A stretch of 64,000 nt of DNA. Origin: Streptomyces noursei (GTDB taxonomy: Bacteria > Actinomycetota > Actinomycetes > Streptomycetales > Streptomycetaceae). Location: assembly GCF_016917755.1 (NCBI RefSeq), contig NZ_CP070326.1:310001-374000 (forward strand). The letters are read 5' to 3'. Both the position numbers and the translations under genes were made by a program. This document shows, in pieces, positions 25,831-34,420 of the stretch. The stretch's first letter is position 1. Each line of letters starts with the position of its first letter. Under the pieces are notes generated by a model. That model was not told where the DNA came from. It saw only the letters and a program-made list of their open reading frames with translations, and did not search any database.

Positions 25831-26184
25831 GTGAAGTACCTGTTGCTGATCAACACCCTGTCACCCGACTCCACCGAGGAGCGACCGGCCGAGGGACCGA
25901 CCGTGGAGGATTTCATGGCGTTCGACAAGGCGGTCTCCGACGCCGGCGTCAAGCTGGACGGCAACGCCCTGGACATCACGACCGCGACCACCGTGCACGT
26001 CCGCGTGAACGGTGAGCGCGTGGTGACGGACGGGCCGTTCGCCGAGACCCGGGAGATCGTCGGCGGCTACTACCTGATCGATGTTCCCGACCTCGACGCG
26101 GCGCTCGACTGGGCGGCCCGGTGCCCGGGGGCCCGGTTCGGCACCGTCGAGGTCCGCACGGTCTGGGAGCCGGTCCAGCCGTGA
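25831..26184 (+). CDS. YCII-related (DGPF) protein
   Basis: A 117-residue YCII/DGPF-domain protein: MKYLLLIN, the TVHVRVNGERVVTDGPFAET motif that names the DGPF group, and GGYYLIDVPDLDAALDWAARCP. GTG 25831 follows GAGGAG by 7 bases. DGPF proteins are the constant partners of ECF42 sigma factors, and here the next gene is one, overlapping by GTGA. It probably works in or is controlled by that stress regulon; its biochemical activity is not established. Confidence 0.9.
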   Translation: MKYLLLINTLSPDSTEERPAEGPTVEDFMAFDKAVSDAGVKLDGNALDITTATTVHVRVNGERVVTDGPFAETREIVGGYYLIDVPDLDAALDWAARCPGARFGTVEVRTVWEPVQP

Positions 26185-27434
26185 ACGAGCAGCGAGCGGC
26201 CCGCTCCGTGGAGGCGGTGTTCCGCGAAGACCGGGGCCGGCTGCTCGCCCTCCTCGCCGCCCGGTTCGGGGATCTCGACCTGGCCGAGGAGACCACCTCC
26301 GAGGCGATCGAGGCCGCGCTGCAGCGGTGGCCGCTCGACGGGGTACCGGACAAGCCACTGGCCTGGCTGCTCACCACGGCACGCCGCAAGGCCATCGACC
26401 GGATCCGGCGCGACCGCGCGTACGCGGAGCGGCTGGCGATACTGCAGGTGGAGAGCGACCGGGCGGCCCCCGTGGTCCCCGCTGAGGCCGGCTTCGACGA
26501 CATCCCCGACGAGCGGCTGCAGCTCTTCTTCACCTGCTGTCACCCGGCGCTCTCCGCGGAGGCACAGACCGCGCTGACGTTGCGGTTCCTGGCTGGCCTG
26601 ACCACACCCGAGGTCGCCCGGGCGTTTCTGGTGCCCACCGCGACGATGGCCCAGCGCATCGTGCGCGCGAAACGCAAGATCCGCAGTGCCCGCATCCCGT
26701 TCCGCGTCCCGGGGCCGGACGAACTGCCCGCGCGGCTGCCCGGCGTGCTCCGGGTCGTCTACCTCGTCTTCACCGAGGGGTACGCGGCCAGCTCCGGCAC
26801 CGACCTGCTGCGCCCCGACCTGGCCGACGAGGCCATCCGGCTCGCCCGGATCCTGCACCGGCTGCTCCCCCGGGAACGCGAGGTGACCGGGCTGCTCGCG
26901 CTGCTCCTGCTCACCGACGCCCGGCGCGCGGCCAGGACCGACGCGGCCGGGGGCCAGGTGCTGCTCGAAGACCAAGACCGCGCCCTGTGGGACGTCGACC
27001 GGATCGCCGAGGGGCAGCGGCTCGTCGTGCCGGCCCTGACCGGCCCCGGCGTCGGACCGTACGCGGTGCAGGCGGCGATCGCGGCGCTGCACGACGAGGC
27101 GACGGCCTTCGAGACGACCGACTGGCCGCAGATCGTCGCGCTCTACGACGTGCTGCTGCAGATCGAGCCGTCGCCGCTCGTCGCCCTGAACCGGGCGGTG
27201 GCCCTGGCCATGCGCGACGGCCCCGAGGCGGGCCTCGTCGTCCTGGACGAGCTCACCGGGGCCGACGAGCTGCGCGGCTACCACCTGCTTCCCGCGGCAC
27301 GGGCCGACCTGTTGCGGAGACTGGGCCGCAGCACGGAGGCGGCCGCCGCCTACCGGGCCGCCCTCGACCTCGTCGGCAACGACCCGGAGCGCGCCACGCT
27401 CGCCCGCAGACTCCGGGAGCTCACCGATCCGTGA
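26181..27434 (+). CDS. ECF42-type RNA polymerase sigma factor
   Basis: A 417-residue ECF sigma factor with the long C-terminal extension of group ECF42. Region 2 is AVFREDRGRLLALLAARFGD to LAWLLTTARRKAIDRIRRD; region 4 is FFTCCHPALSAEAQTALTLR through PTATMAQRIVRAKRKIR; the remaining 200 residues form the TPR-like domain (ALNRAVALAMRDGPEAGLVVLDEL). Group ECF42 has no classic anti-sigma factor; the C-terminal domain and DGPF partners control it. GTG 26181 overlaps the YCII gene stop. Confidence 0.93.
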   Translation: MNEQRAARSVEAVFREDRGRLLALLAARFGDLDLAEETTSEAIEAALQRWPLDGVPDKPLAWLLTTARRKAIDRIRRDRAYAERLAILQVESDRAAPVVPAEAGFDDIPDERLQLFFTCCHPALSAEAQTALTLRFLAGLTTPEVARAFLVPTATMAQRIVRAKRKIRSARIPFRVPGPDELPARLPGVLRVVYLVFTEGYAASSGTDLLRPDLADEAIRLARILHRLLPREREVTGLLALLLLTDARRAARTDAAGGQVLLEDQDRALWDVDRIAEGQRLVVPALTGPGVGPYAVQAAIAALHDEATAFETTDWPQIVALYDVLLQIEPSPLVALNRAVALAMRDGPEAGLVVLDELTGADELRGYHLLPAARADLLRRLGRSTEAAAAYRAALDLVGNDPERATLARRLRELTDP

Positions 27435-27487
27435 CCGGTCCGTGCGGTGGTGGTCGCCGCCTGACCTGCGGGCGACTGCGGCGGCTG

Positions 27488-28177
27488 CTACCAGGGCACG
27501 GGCTGGCCCTGATGGTTGAGGAACTTCAGGCCCGGTTCGCCACTGTGGCGCTCGATCGTGTCCGCGACGCCCGGGATGGACTGGTCGATGGTCAACGGCG
27601 CCTGGGGGCCGCCGAGTTCGGTGCGGACATGGCCGGGGCACATGAGCAGCAGCGTGTGTGCGGCGTCGGCGTACCGGACGGCGTAGCTGCGCATCAGCTG
27701 GTTCAGGGCGGACTTGCTGGCGCGGTAGACGTCCTGACCGCCCTTGGTGTTCAGGCTGAGGCTGCCTTGGCGCGAGGACATCACGCCGATGGTCCCGGTC
27801 GGCGCGACCAGCGAACGGAAGGACTCGACCACGCGCATCGGGCTGAGCGCATTGGTGACCATGACCTCGACGAACATCTCCGTCGGGACCTCGCCGACGG
27901 GGATGTCGCCCCGCGCGATGCCGGCGTTGACGAACAGCAGGTCGAGGGTGCGTTCCGCGAGGCGTTCGCGCAGCGCGGCGATCTGCTCCGGCTCCGTCAT
28001 GTCCAGCGTTTCGACGGTGACGCGACCGTCGGACGCGTCGGCCAGATCGTGGAGGCCGGTGCGCTGATCGCCCCGGACGGTCCCGATGACGTCCCAACCG
28101 CGGCGTGCGTACTCGGTGGCCAGGCCGAGCCCGAGGGTCCGGGAGGCCCCGACGATGAGGGCGGTCCCGGCGCTCAT
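27488..28177 (-). CDS. short-chain dehydrogenase/reductase
   Basis: A 229-residue SDR with the NAD(P) motif VGASRTLGLGL (an altered TGxxxGxG), NAG at FVNAGIARG, catalytic Ser in VMSSRQGS and YRASKSALN (Tyr-x-x-x-Lys). The start ATG 28175-28177 overlaps the NmrA-like gene by 4 bases. It reduces or oxidises a carbonyl/alcohol; the partner upstream is another NAD(P)-binding protein, so the two likely act together. Confidence 0.9.
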   Translation of the reverse strand: MSAGTALIVGASRTLGLGLATEYARRGWDVIGTVRGDQRTGLHDLADASDGRVTVETLDMTEPEQIAALRERLAERTLDLLFVNAGIARGDIPVGEVPTEMFVEVMVTNALSPMRVVESFRSLVAPTGTIGVMSSRQGSLSLNTKGGQDVYRASKSALNQLMRSYAVRYADAAHTLLLMCPGHVRTELGGPQAPLTIDQSIPGVADTIERHSGEPGLKFLNHQGQPVPW

Positions 28178-29070
28178 GCCTGCACCGCCGGCTTGAGGAC
28201 CTGCTCGCACCACTCGCGGAAGGTCGTCGGGCTCGCGGTCTGCGGGGTGCGCGGCACCCCGTCGTCGAGGCCGTCGTCCTTGGCCCGCATCATGTCGACG
28301 TAGCCCTGTGCCAATGCGTCCTCCATGCCGCGTCCGGCGAGTGCGGTGCGGAATGCGTCGAGCGTCTGCCGTTCGTAGCGGATGGGGCGGCCGAGCACGT
28401 CGGACATGGTGCGCGCCAGGTCGTTGGGCGAGAGGTCCTCGGGGCCCGGCACCGGGACCTCGCCCGTCCCGGTCCACGAGCGGTCGAGCAGCAGGCCGGC
28501 GGCGGCCGCGGCGATGTCGCGGGTGGCGGCCCTCGGTGCCTTGCGGTCGGCGGCGACGGTCTCGGTGAACACACCGTGGTCGCGGATCGAGGCCACCTGC
28601 CACAGCAGGTTGTCGAAGAACGTCGGGTTGGCGAGCGCCCGGTAGGCCACGCCGGTGCCGGCGATGAGGTCGTCCATGGCCAGCGACGCGGTCACGTGCC
28701 CGGCGCGGCCGGCGACGGGGGTGCCGCGGCCGAGTGCCGAGACGCCGACGACGTGGCCGACTCCGTGGGTGGTGAACGCCTTCGCGGCGGCGCGGGTGAA
28801 CCCCGAGTACATGGCTTCCAGGCTCGGTGTCTGTGTGTCCGAAGGAACCAGCCAGAAGACGGCGTCCGCGCCGGCGAAGGCCCGGTCGACGACCTCGGGG
28901 TCGTCGTGCGAGCCGGTGACGACGTCGACGTGGGCGCGGACCGCGTCGGGGAGTTTCCCTGGGTCGCGCACGATGACGCGCAGTTCTTCGCCGCGCGTGC
29001 GGGTCTCGGTGAGGAGGATCTCCAGGAGCCGGCCGCCGATCTGGCCGGTCGGAGTGGTGATGACGATCAT
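28174..29070 (-). CDS. NmrA/QOR2-like NAD(P)-binding protein
   Basis: A 298-residue atypical SDR of the NmrA/quinone oxidoreductase 2 type: MIVITTPTGQIGGRLLEIL (glycine-rich NAD(P) loop), VIVRDPGKL, ADAVFWLVPSD and NPTFFDNLL are characteristic. It lacks the classical YxxxK motif. Such proteins are redox sensors or quinone/azo reductases. It is the first gene of a leftward pair, with a palindromic site just upstream at 29103-29142. Confidence 0.88.
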   Translation of the reverse strand: MIVITTPTGQIGGRLLEILLTETRTRGEELRVIVRDPGKLPDAVRAHVDVVTGSHDDPEVVDRAFAGADAVFWLVPSDTQTPSLEAMYSGFTRAAAKAFTTHGVGHVVGVSALGRGTPVAGRAGHVTASLAMDDLIAGTGVAYRALANPTFFDNLLWQVASIRDHGVFTETVAADRKAPRAATRDIAAAAAGLLLDRSWTGTGEVPVPGPEDLSPNDLARTMSDVLGRPIRYERQTLDAFRTALAGRGMEDALAQGYVDMMRAKDDGLDDGVPRTPQTASPTTFREWCEQVLKPAVQA

Positions 29071-29102
29071 GCATCGAGTCTCGGGGCGGTCATCCGTCGC
29101 GT

Positions 29103-29142
29103 CCAATACCCTTCCCGGCAATTGATACCTTCAGGGTATTGG
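29103..29142. promoter_or_regulatory. palindromic operator upstream of the SDR pair
   Basis: CCAATACCC (29103-29111) and GGGTATTGG (29134-29142) form a 9-bp inverted repeat, and an inner repeat ATACC-N5-GGTAT spans 29125-29139, fitting the T-N11-A pattern of LysR-type regulators. A 13-base word GATACCTTCAGGG here (29124-29136) also occurs at the start of the LysR gene near 48360. The divergent regulator usually found beside such a site is missing; an integrase remnant occupies its place. Confidence 0.6.
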
Positions 29143-29191
29143 AAGTCGCTTCTCCGACCTGCGAAAACACCGGATCACGCTTCCTGCTTCC

Positions 29192-29341
29192 TTACGTCAG
29201 CACCACATCAGCACGGTGCCGGGTAAGCGCCAGATCCATCACCTCCACGGCCCGACCCGTCGAGTCCGGAGCGAGGTGCCCGTACGTGTCCGCCGTCTCC
29301 TTGATGCTCTTGTGTCCGAGCCGCCTGGACACGTGGCGCCG
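29192..29341 (-). pseudogene. tyrosine recombinase (phage-type integrase) C-terminal remnant
   Basis: The minus frame ending at TAA (29192-29194) reads HVSRRLGHKSIKETADTYGHLAP followed by a short tail ending HRADVVLT. RLGHKS carries the second conserved His/Lys box and TYGHL the nucleophilic Tyr of tyrosine recombinases. Only about 50 codons remain; the frame upstream is replaced by TnsA-like sequence on the other strand. It marks an old site of integration, but no matching tRNA or att repeat was recognised in the window. Confidence 0.75.
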
Positions 29342-30124
29342 GGTTCGTTCCGCACCCGGGATGGCGCACTACTCGAGCGATTACGTCTCGGCGACGGCGG
29401 TCGGCCAGGTCGTCTACGAGAGCCGCCTGGAGCTCGCCCGCTTGCCGCTCGCCGACTTCGATCCGTCGGTGTGCCGTATCTGCGCCCAGCCCTTGCGTAT
29501 GGTGACGCGGATCGACGGCAAGGTACGCAGCCACGTTCCGGACTTCCTTCTGGTGATGAGCTCGGGAACGGTGCGCGTCGTCAACGTCAAACCGGCCTCG
29601 CGCCTGCAGGACCCAAAGGTCGCGCAGGCCCTGGCCTGGCCGGGAGACTTGATCGAGCGGCACGGCTGGGAGTACGAGACCTGGCCGGACGCCGAGCCGA
29701 CCCTACTGGAGAAGATCAGGTTCCTCGCCGCCTATCGGCACCCCGGCATCGTGCCCTCCGACGACGTCGAACGGGCCTGGCAAGAGGTCGTCGACGGCGA
29801 GGAGTTGGCGCTCGCCGAGAGACGGCCGGCCGGAGACCGAAAGCCCGAAGAAGCCCGTCCGCCGCTGATGGCGCTGTTGTGGGAGGGGCGGTTGACCACG
29901 GACCTCTCGGCTCGACCGCTGTCGGGGAGAGTGTGTTCCGCGGAGGCGTGGATCAACCGGTGGACGGAGACGTCGCGGCCCGGCCTGCCGATCGCCTTCG
30001 ACGGTGAGCAGTTCACCGTCGCGGAGATCGAAGGACGGCGGCTTGTCCTGCGCCAGTCCGCGGTTGCCGGGCCGCCGAAGCTGCGGCAGGTCGACATCTG
30101 CGTGCTGCTCGCCCATCCCACCAC
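29325..30124 (+). pseudogene. TnsA-like transposase endonuclease subunit, truncated at both ends
   Basis: The plus frame encodes VRSAPGMAHYSSDYVSATA, then VVYESRLELARL, HVPDFLLV and RVVNVKPAS, the Glu, Asp and Lys of a TnsA-type restriction-endonuclease fold, followed by helices such as LLEKIRFLAAYR. TnsA homologues in actinomycetes act with a DDE transposase in Tn7-like elements. Here the N-terminal region joins integrase sequence at about 29330 and the C-terminus ends near 30124, where sequence on the opposite strand from another gene begins; no TnsB or TnsC gene follows. An in-frame ATG exists at 29361, so a shortened protein could still be made, but it is probably dead. Confidence 0.65.
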
Positions 30125-30655
30125 CCCGCCAGGCCCGTTTCGCCGCCTCGGATCTGGGCGCCGTCATGTCCGGCGGCAGCGAACCGCCGATATAGCCCTC
30201 GCCCCAGCGCACCATGCGGTCCAGCGCACGAGCGGAGCACCCGCCGAACAGCAGGGGGACCTGCCGGGTTCCCGACGGCACAGCCGCGTTCGGTCCGTTG
30301 CCGACCAGCGCCCCGCCCCAGATCTCTCGGTACGTCGGTCGCCAGGTCGGACTCCAGCCGTGCGCCACGACCGTGCATTTCGTGTCCGGGCACGGTGAAC
30401 TCGTCCTCGCGCGATCCGACACCGACACCGAGCGTGAGACGGCCGCCGGCGATTCCGTCGATCCCGGCGGTTTCCTTGGCCAGCAGGGCACCCGGCCACG
30501 TCGGGGCGAGCAGGACCGCGCTGGGCAGGCCGATCGTGGTGGTCGCTCCCGCCGCGGCCGCGAGCGCGGCGGTGTCGCTCACACCCGGGTATGCGTAGCC
30601 CGGTCGTGGCGAGGGTGGCGAACCCCGCTTCATCGGCCCGGGCCGCCCAGCGTCC
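30125..30655 (-). pseudogene. LLM-class flavin oxidoreductase remnant, multiple frameshifts
   Basis: Three minus frames in turn encode RWAARADEAGFATLATTG, then YPGVSDTAALAAAAGATTTIG and LLAKETAGIDGIAGGRLTLGVGVG, then PTYREIWGGALVGNGP and ALDRMVRWGEGYIGG. These are the central blocks of a luciferase-like monooxygenase. The N-terminus and last strands are missing and at least two frame changes occur, so the gene is dead. It is joined on one side to a Mutator transposase fragment and on the other to a TnsA-like fragment. Confidence 0.75.
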
Positions 30656-31140
30656 TGGATAGCCTTCTTCGCGCCCGGCTGCGCGGACTTCGGCATCGAG
30701 TCGAGGACATTGGCCGCTTCGTGAACCCAGCACCTCTGCTCACGGTTGGCAGGGAACACCCCGGCCAGCGCCTTCCAGAAGCCCAGGGCGCCGTCGCCGA
30801 CCGCCAAAACCGGGTCACGCATACCCCGGCGAGCGCAGTCGCGCATCAAATCGGCCCACGACTCGGCGGACTCGCGGTAGCCGTCCTTGAGCGCGACCAG
30901 TTCCTTGGAACCGTCGGCGCGAACCCCGATGAGCACCAGGACGCAGGCTTTGGCCTCCTCCAGGCGGACGTTGCGGTGGAAGCCGTCGGCCCACACGTAC
31001 ACGTAGTCGGCCTCCGCTAGGTCGCGGTCCATGAACGCGGTGTGGTCGGCCTGCCACTGCTGGGTGAGCCGGGTGACGGTGGCGGGCGAGAGCCCGGCCG
31101 TGCTGCCGAGGAACTGCTCCAGGGCCGGGACGAAATGGGA
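30656..31140 (-). mobile_element. Mutator/IS256-family transposase fragment
   Basis: A minus frame encodes FVPALEQFLGSTAGLSPATV, then DYVYVWADGFHRNVRLEE with the first catalytic Asp, VALKDGYRESAESW, VGDGALGFWKALAGVFP with the second Asp, and QRCWVHEAANVLDSMPKSAQ. Both ends are missing: the N-terminal third starts abruptly near 31140, and the C-terminus with the catalytic Glu is replaced at about 30655 by oxidoreductase sequence. No inverted repeats were identified. Confidence 0.8.
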
Positions 31141-31371
31141 CGGCTCGGGTCACGATCATGAATGCCCTGGTGGAGGCGATCGATACTCACTCGCAAGAGT
31201 GCACGGCGACGGAGCCCTCTGCCTGTGGAAAGGAGTCAGGGCTCCGGGTATTGAGTAGGGGTCATCCGGCGCCGTGCACTGCTATTAGGTCTTGAGCATT
31301 GCTCTCGATCGTGGGCGCCACCCGACAATCCGGTGGAGCTGGAGATGATCACCGGACTGTCGGGAGGCACA

Positions 31372-31554
31372 TCAGCGGTAGTCGCCGACGGCCGTCAGGT
31401 ACAAAGCGCAGGCGGTGCTGGTGGCGCTGGCGCCGATCAGGAGGGCTTTGGCAGGGCTGGTGCCACCCCGCCATGCGGTGAAGGCAGCGGCGCAGCCGAT
31501 GTGCAGGGTCACGGACAGCGCCAGCAGCATCGCCAGCAGCTGGAGTGTGGACAT
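31372..31554 (-). CDS. small two-helix membrane protein
   Basis: ATG 31552-31554, with GGGAG eight bases upstream, encodes 60 residues: MSTLQLLAMLLALSVTLHIG forms one hydrophobic helix and a second follows in ALLIGASATSTACALYL, ending TAVGDYR. An in-frame ATG at 31575 would add seven residues before the ribosome site and is less likely. It is divergent from the large HTH/P-loop/Sel1 protein, with a dense array of TGTCCG sites in the 190 bases between, so the two are probably co-regulated. Function unknown. Confidence 0.65.
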   Translation of the reverse strand: MSTLQLLAMLLALSVTLHIGCAAAFTAWRGGTSPAKALLIGASATSTACALYLTAVGDYR

Positions 31555-31602
31555 TGAGGTGTCTCCCGTTGTCATGTGGCCCGTTGCGTGGGCCGGTTGG
31601 GC

Positions 31603-31726
31603 CGGACACTGCCTGTCCGAGGGTGTGTCCTGCTGCTGGGTGCCGCATAGTCGGACAGATCTGCTGCCAGGTCGCTCTTGACGGCCCTAGGCTGTCGATG
31701 TCCGACGGTGTCCGATCCGGACACCG
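31603..31726. promoter_or_regulatory. array of TGTCCG/CGGACA operator-like sites
   Basis: Within 125 bases there are CGGACA-N5-TGTCCG (31603-31619), CGGACA (31652-31657), TGTCCG (31699-31704) and a perfect 9-3-9 palindrome CGGTGTCCG-ATC-CGGACACCG split over 31706-31726. The last ends 21 bases before the ATG of the HTH-containing protein. The arrangement suggests cooperative repression of both divergent genes, perhaps by the HTH protein itself. Confidence 0.65.
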
Positions 31727-31747
31727 CATCAGTGGCACGGGGCAGGG

Positions 31748-34420
31748 ATGGGCAAACAGCCGGACATCTTCGAGGACTTGCGGCGTGTGGGCGCGCTCAA
31801 GCGCGACCGGCTGGGCGCGCAGCCAGCGGACAACGCCTTGTCCAAAGTGCCGAACCCCAAGCTGTCCCGCGACACGATTGGGGCGTGGCTGCGCGGGGAG
31901 CGCTTCCCGACCAGACTGAGCGCGCTTCTGGACATCGTGAAGCAGATCCGGGCCGAGGCCGTCAGGGCGGGAGTCCTTGCTGATCGACTTGATGGTGTTG
32001 CGGGCGAGACTGTCGCTGACTTGCTGGCCGAGGACCGCTGGCGCAAGGCGTGGGAGACCGAACACGGCCGCCGGATCCAGGCGGATCGGGAGGCCGTGGA
32101 ACGGCAGAAGGCGCAAGCTGCACTGGAACACGAGGAGCGCCGTGCGCGTCGGGCTGCGCTGGCGGACCGTCCGCGCCCCGTACGGTCCTGGAGCCCACAA
32201 CGGCTCGGGGTGCACCGTGCCATTCCCGGGTATTCCCGGGATCGGAGTGACGGGTTCGTCCTGCCCTGGTACGTGCCACGCAGGCATGATGCCGAGTTGC
32301 GCACCCATCTGGCTGCTGCCGTGGCCAACGAAGCCGCGCCGACGCTGGTAGTCGTGCGGGGCGAGTCGTGCACCGGAAAGACTCGCACCGCCTTCGAAGC
32401 CGTTCGTGCGGTGGTCCCGGACGAATTCGAACTGCTCTTCCCAGCCGATGCCGACGGGCTGCTGGCCGTGCTAGCCGCAGATGCGCTGGATACGCGCACC
32501 GTCTTGTGGCTGAACGAGGCCCAGAACTATCTGGACGATCCCGCGGGCGAAGCCGTCGCTGCTGCGCTACTACGCCGACTCGACGACGACGGTCCCCTCA
32601 TCGTGATCGCTACCTTATGGCCCGCCCACGAAGAAGCTCTCACTGCCGCCCCTGCCCAGGATGGGAAGGATCCTCATTGGCACGCCCGAACGCTCCTCGG
32701 TCAGGCCCGCCGCATCGGCGTTCCTCGTTCCTTCGCGGACGGACTGGACGCCGCCAACAACGAAGCGCACCATGATCACTCGCTGGCCGCTGCTCTGGAG
32801 GCCGGCGGCGCGGACATGACGCAGACCCTGGCCGCCGGGCCGGACCTGGTCCGCCACTACGAGGACCCTGCAGGCCCACACGGCTGCTACGGCAAGGCCC
32901 TGGTCGAGGTAGCAATGGACGCCTACCGCCTGGGCGTTACGGGTCCGCTGCCCCTGTCCTTCCTTGAGGCAGCCGCCCCTGGCTACCTCACCGACAGCGA
33001 ACGACGCAACGCCGGCGTCGACTGGTTCGCCCATGCACTCGCCTATGCCCAAACGCTTGTCAAACACACCACCAGTTCGCTACAGGACGTCCCCCGGCCG
33101 TCGGGGATGGGTTCGCTGTCCGGTGTGGTCCGCCTCGCTGACTACCTCCAACAGCATGGTCGTCACACCCGCCAGGCCCTGTACCCGCCCACCTCTTTCT
33201 GGGACGCCGTCCTGGAACACCTCTCCAACACGGACGAACTCCGCCACCTCGCTCATGCCGCCTGCCAGCGGTCCCGGCACAGCACCGCCGCAGCGCTGTA
33301 CTGCGCTGCCGCCAACGCCGGAAACACCTACGCCCTGCTGGACCTCGCGTCGATGCGGGAGAAGTCCGGGGACCGGGAGGCAGCCGAACGGCTCGTCCAC
33401 CAGGCAGCCGATGCCGGAAACCCGCGAGCCCTGGAGGTTCTGGCGCGGATGCGGTGGGAGTCCGGGGACCGGGAGGCAGCCGAACGGCTCGCCCACCAGG
33501 CAGCCGATGCCGGAAACCCGCGAGCCCTGCGGATGCTAGGGGGGATGCTCGAAGAGATCGGGCAGTGGCAGGGAGCCGCACGGCTCTACCGCGCTGCCGC
33601 CGACGCCGGAAACATCGACGCCCTGATGGACCTCGCATGGATGCACAACAGTGTCGGAGACTCGACGGGAGCCGAAGCGCTATATCGCTCCGCCGCCGAC
33701 GCTGGAAACTCCCAAGGACTGCTGGAACTGGCGCTCATGCGGCAGGAGTCCGGGGACCGGGAGGCAGCCGAACGGCTCGCCCGCCAGGCAGCCGATGCCG
33801 GAAACCCGCAAGCCCTACGGATGCTCGCGAGGATGCGAGAAGAGATCGGGGACTGGGCGGGAGTCATACGACTACTCGGTGGCGCCTACGGCCTTGGAGC
33901 GCTGGCGGCGACGATGGCTGAGATGCGGGCGAGGTCCGGGGACCTGGAAGAAGCGAAAGTGCTCTACGGCGCCGCCGTCGACGCCGGAAACCTCCAAGCC
34001 CTGCGGGACCTCGTGAAGGTGCGGGAGGAGTGCGGGGACCGGGAGGGAGCCGAGCGGCTTGTACATCAGGCAGCCGAGGCCAGTCACACCGAAGCCATGT
34101 GGGACCTCGTGAACATGCGGGAGAAGTCTGGAGACCGGGAGGGAATCGAACCGCTGCTCCGTGCCGCCGTCGACGCCGGAAACACCGATGCCTTGCTGAG
34201 GCTGGCACGGATGCGGGCGGAGTCCGGGGACCGGGGGGAAGCGGAAGCGCTCTATCGCGCGGCCGTCGACGCCGGAATCCAAGGTGCACTGGAAGAGCTG
34301 GTGCGGATACAGCCACCGCGAACGGATGCCTGTGGGCGCTACGGTCTCGAACAAGACGGAACGTGGGCCAAACCATGGCTGTGGCCGGAACCACGCAACA
34401 CTCCCAGCGATCCATCATGA
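31748..34420 (+). CDS. HTH - P-loop (STAND-like) - Sel1/TPR-repeat protein
   Basis: An 890-residue multidomain protein. Residues 1-75 contain an XRE-like helix-turn-helix (LSRDTIGAWLRGERFP); 95-140 is highly charged and helical, possibly coiled coil; residues 204-212 are a P-loop (GESCTGKT) followed by TVLWLNEAQNYL as a Walker B-like strand; from about residue 515 to the end are ten or so 36-residue alpha-solenoid repeats of the type AADAGNPRALxxLARMR. This is the plan of STAND-type sensors, in which repeats detect a signal and the NTPase switches state. It may autoregulate through the upstream palindromes. TTA codon at 32615-32617. Defence or signalling roles are both possible. Confidence 0.8.
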   Translation: MGKQPDIFEDLRRVGALKRDRLGAQPADNALSKVPNPKLSRDTIGAWLRGERFPTRLSALLDIVKQIRAEAVRAGVLADRLDGVAGETVADLLAEDRWRKAWETEHGRRIQADREAVERQKAQAALEHEERRARRAALADRPRPVRSWSPQRLGVHRAIPGYSRDRSDGFVLPWYVPRRHDAELRTHLAAAVANEAAPTLVVVRGESCTGKTRTAFEAVRAVVPDEFELLFPADADGLLAVLAADALDTRTVLWLNEAQNYLDDPAGEAVAAALLRRLDDDGPLIVIATLWPAHEEALTAAPAQDGKDPHWHARTLLGQARRIGVPRSFADGLDAANNEAHHDHSLAAALEAGGADMTQTLAAGPDLVRHYEDPAGPHGCYGKALVEVAMDAYRLGVTGPLPLSFLEAAAPGYLTDSERRNAGVDWFAHALAYAQTLVKHTTSSLQDVPRPSGMGSLSGVVRLADYLQQHGRHTRQALYPPTSFWDAVLEHLSNTDELRHLAHAACQRSRHSTAAALYCAAANAGNTYALLDLASMREKSGDREAAERLVHQAADAGNPRALEVLARMRWESGDREAAERLAHQAADAGNPRALRMLGGMLEEIGQWQGAARLYRAAADAGNIDALMDLAWMHNSVGDSTGAEALYRSAADAGNSQGLLELALMRQESGDREAAERLARQAADAGNPQALRMLARMREEIGDWAGVIRLLGGAYGLGALAATMAEMRARSGDLEEAKVLYGAAVDAGNLQALRDLVKVREECGDREGAERLVHQAAEASHTEAMWDLVNMREKSGDREGIEPLLRAAVDAGNTDALLRLARMRAESGDRGEAEALYRAAVDAGIQGALEELVRIQPPRTDACGRYGLEQDGTWAKPWLWPEPRNTPSDPS
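33363..33842 (+). repeat. 108-bp internal DNA repeats in the Sel1 region
   Basis: Units encoding SGDREAAERLxxQAADAGNP recur with a 108-base period (for example from about 33363, 33471 and 33747) and are almost identical at DNA level, with occasional single-base changes. Such high identity suggests recent duplication and possible copy-number change by recombination. Confidence 0.75.
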
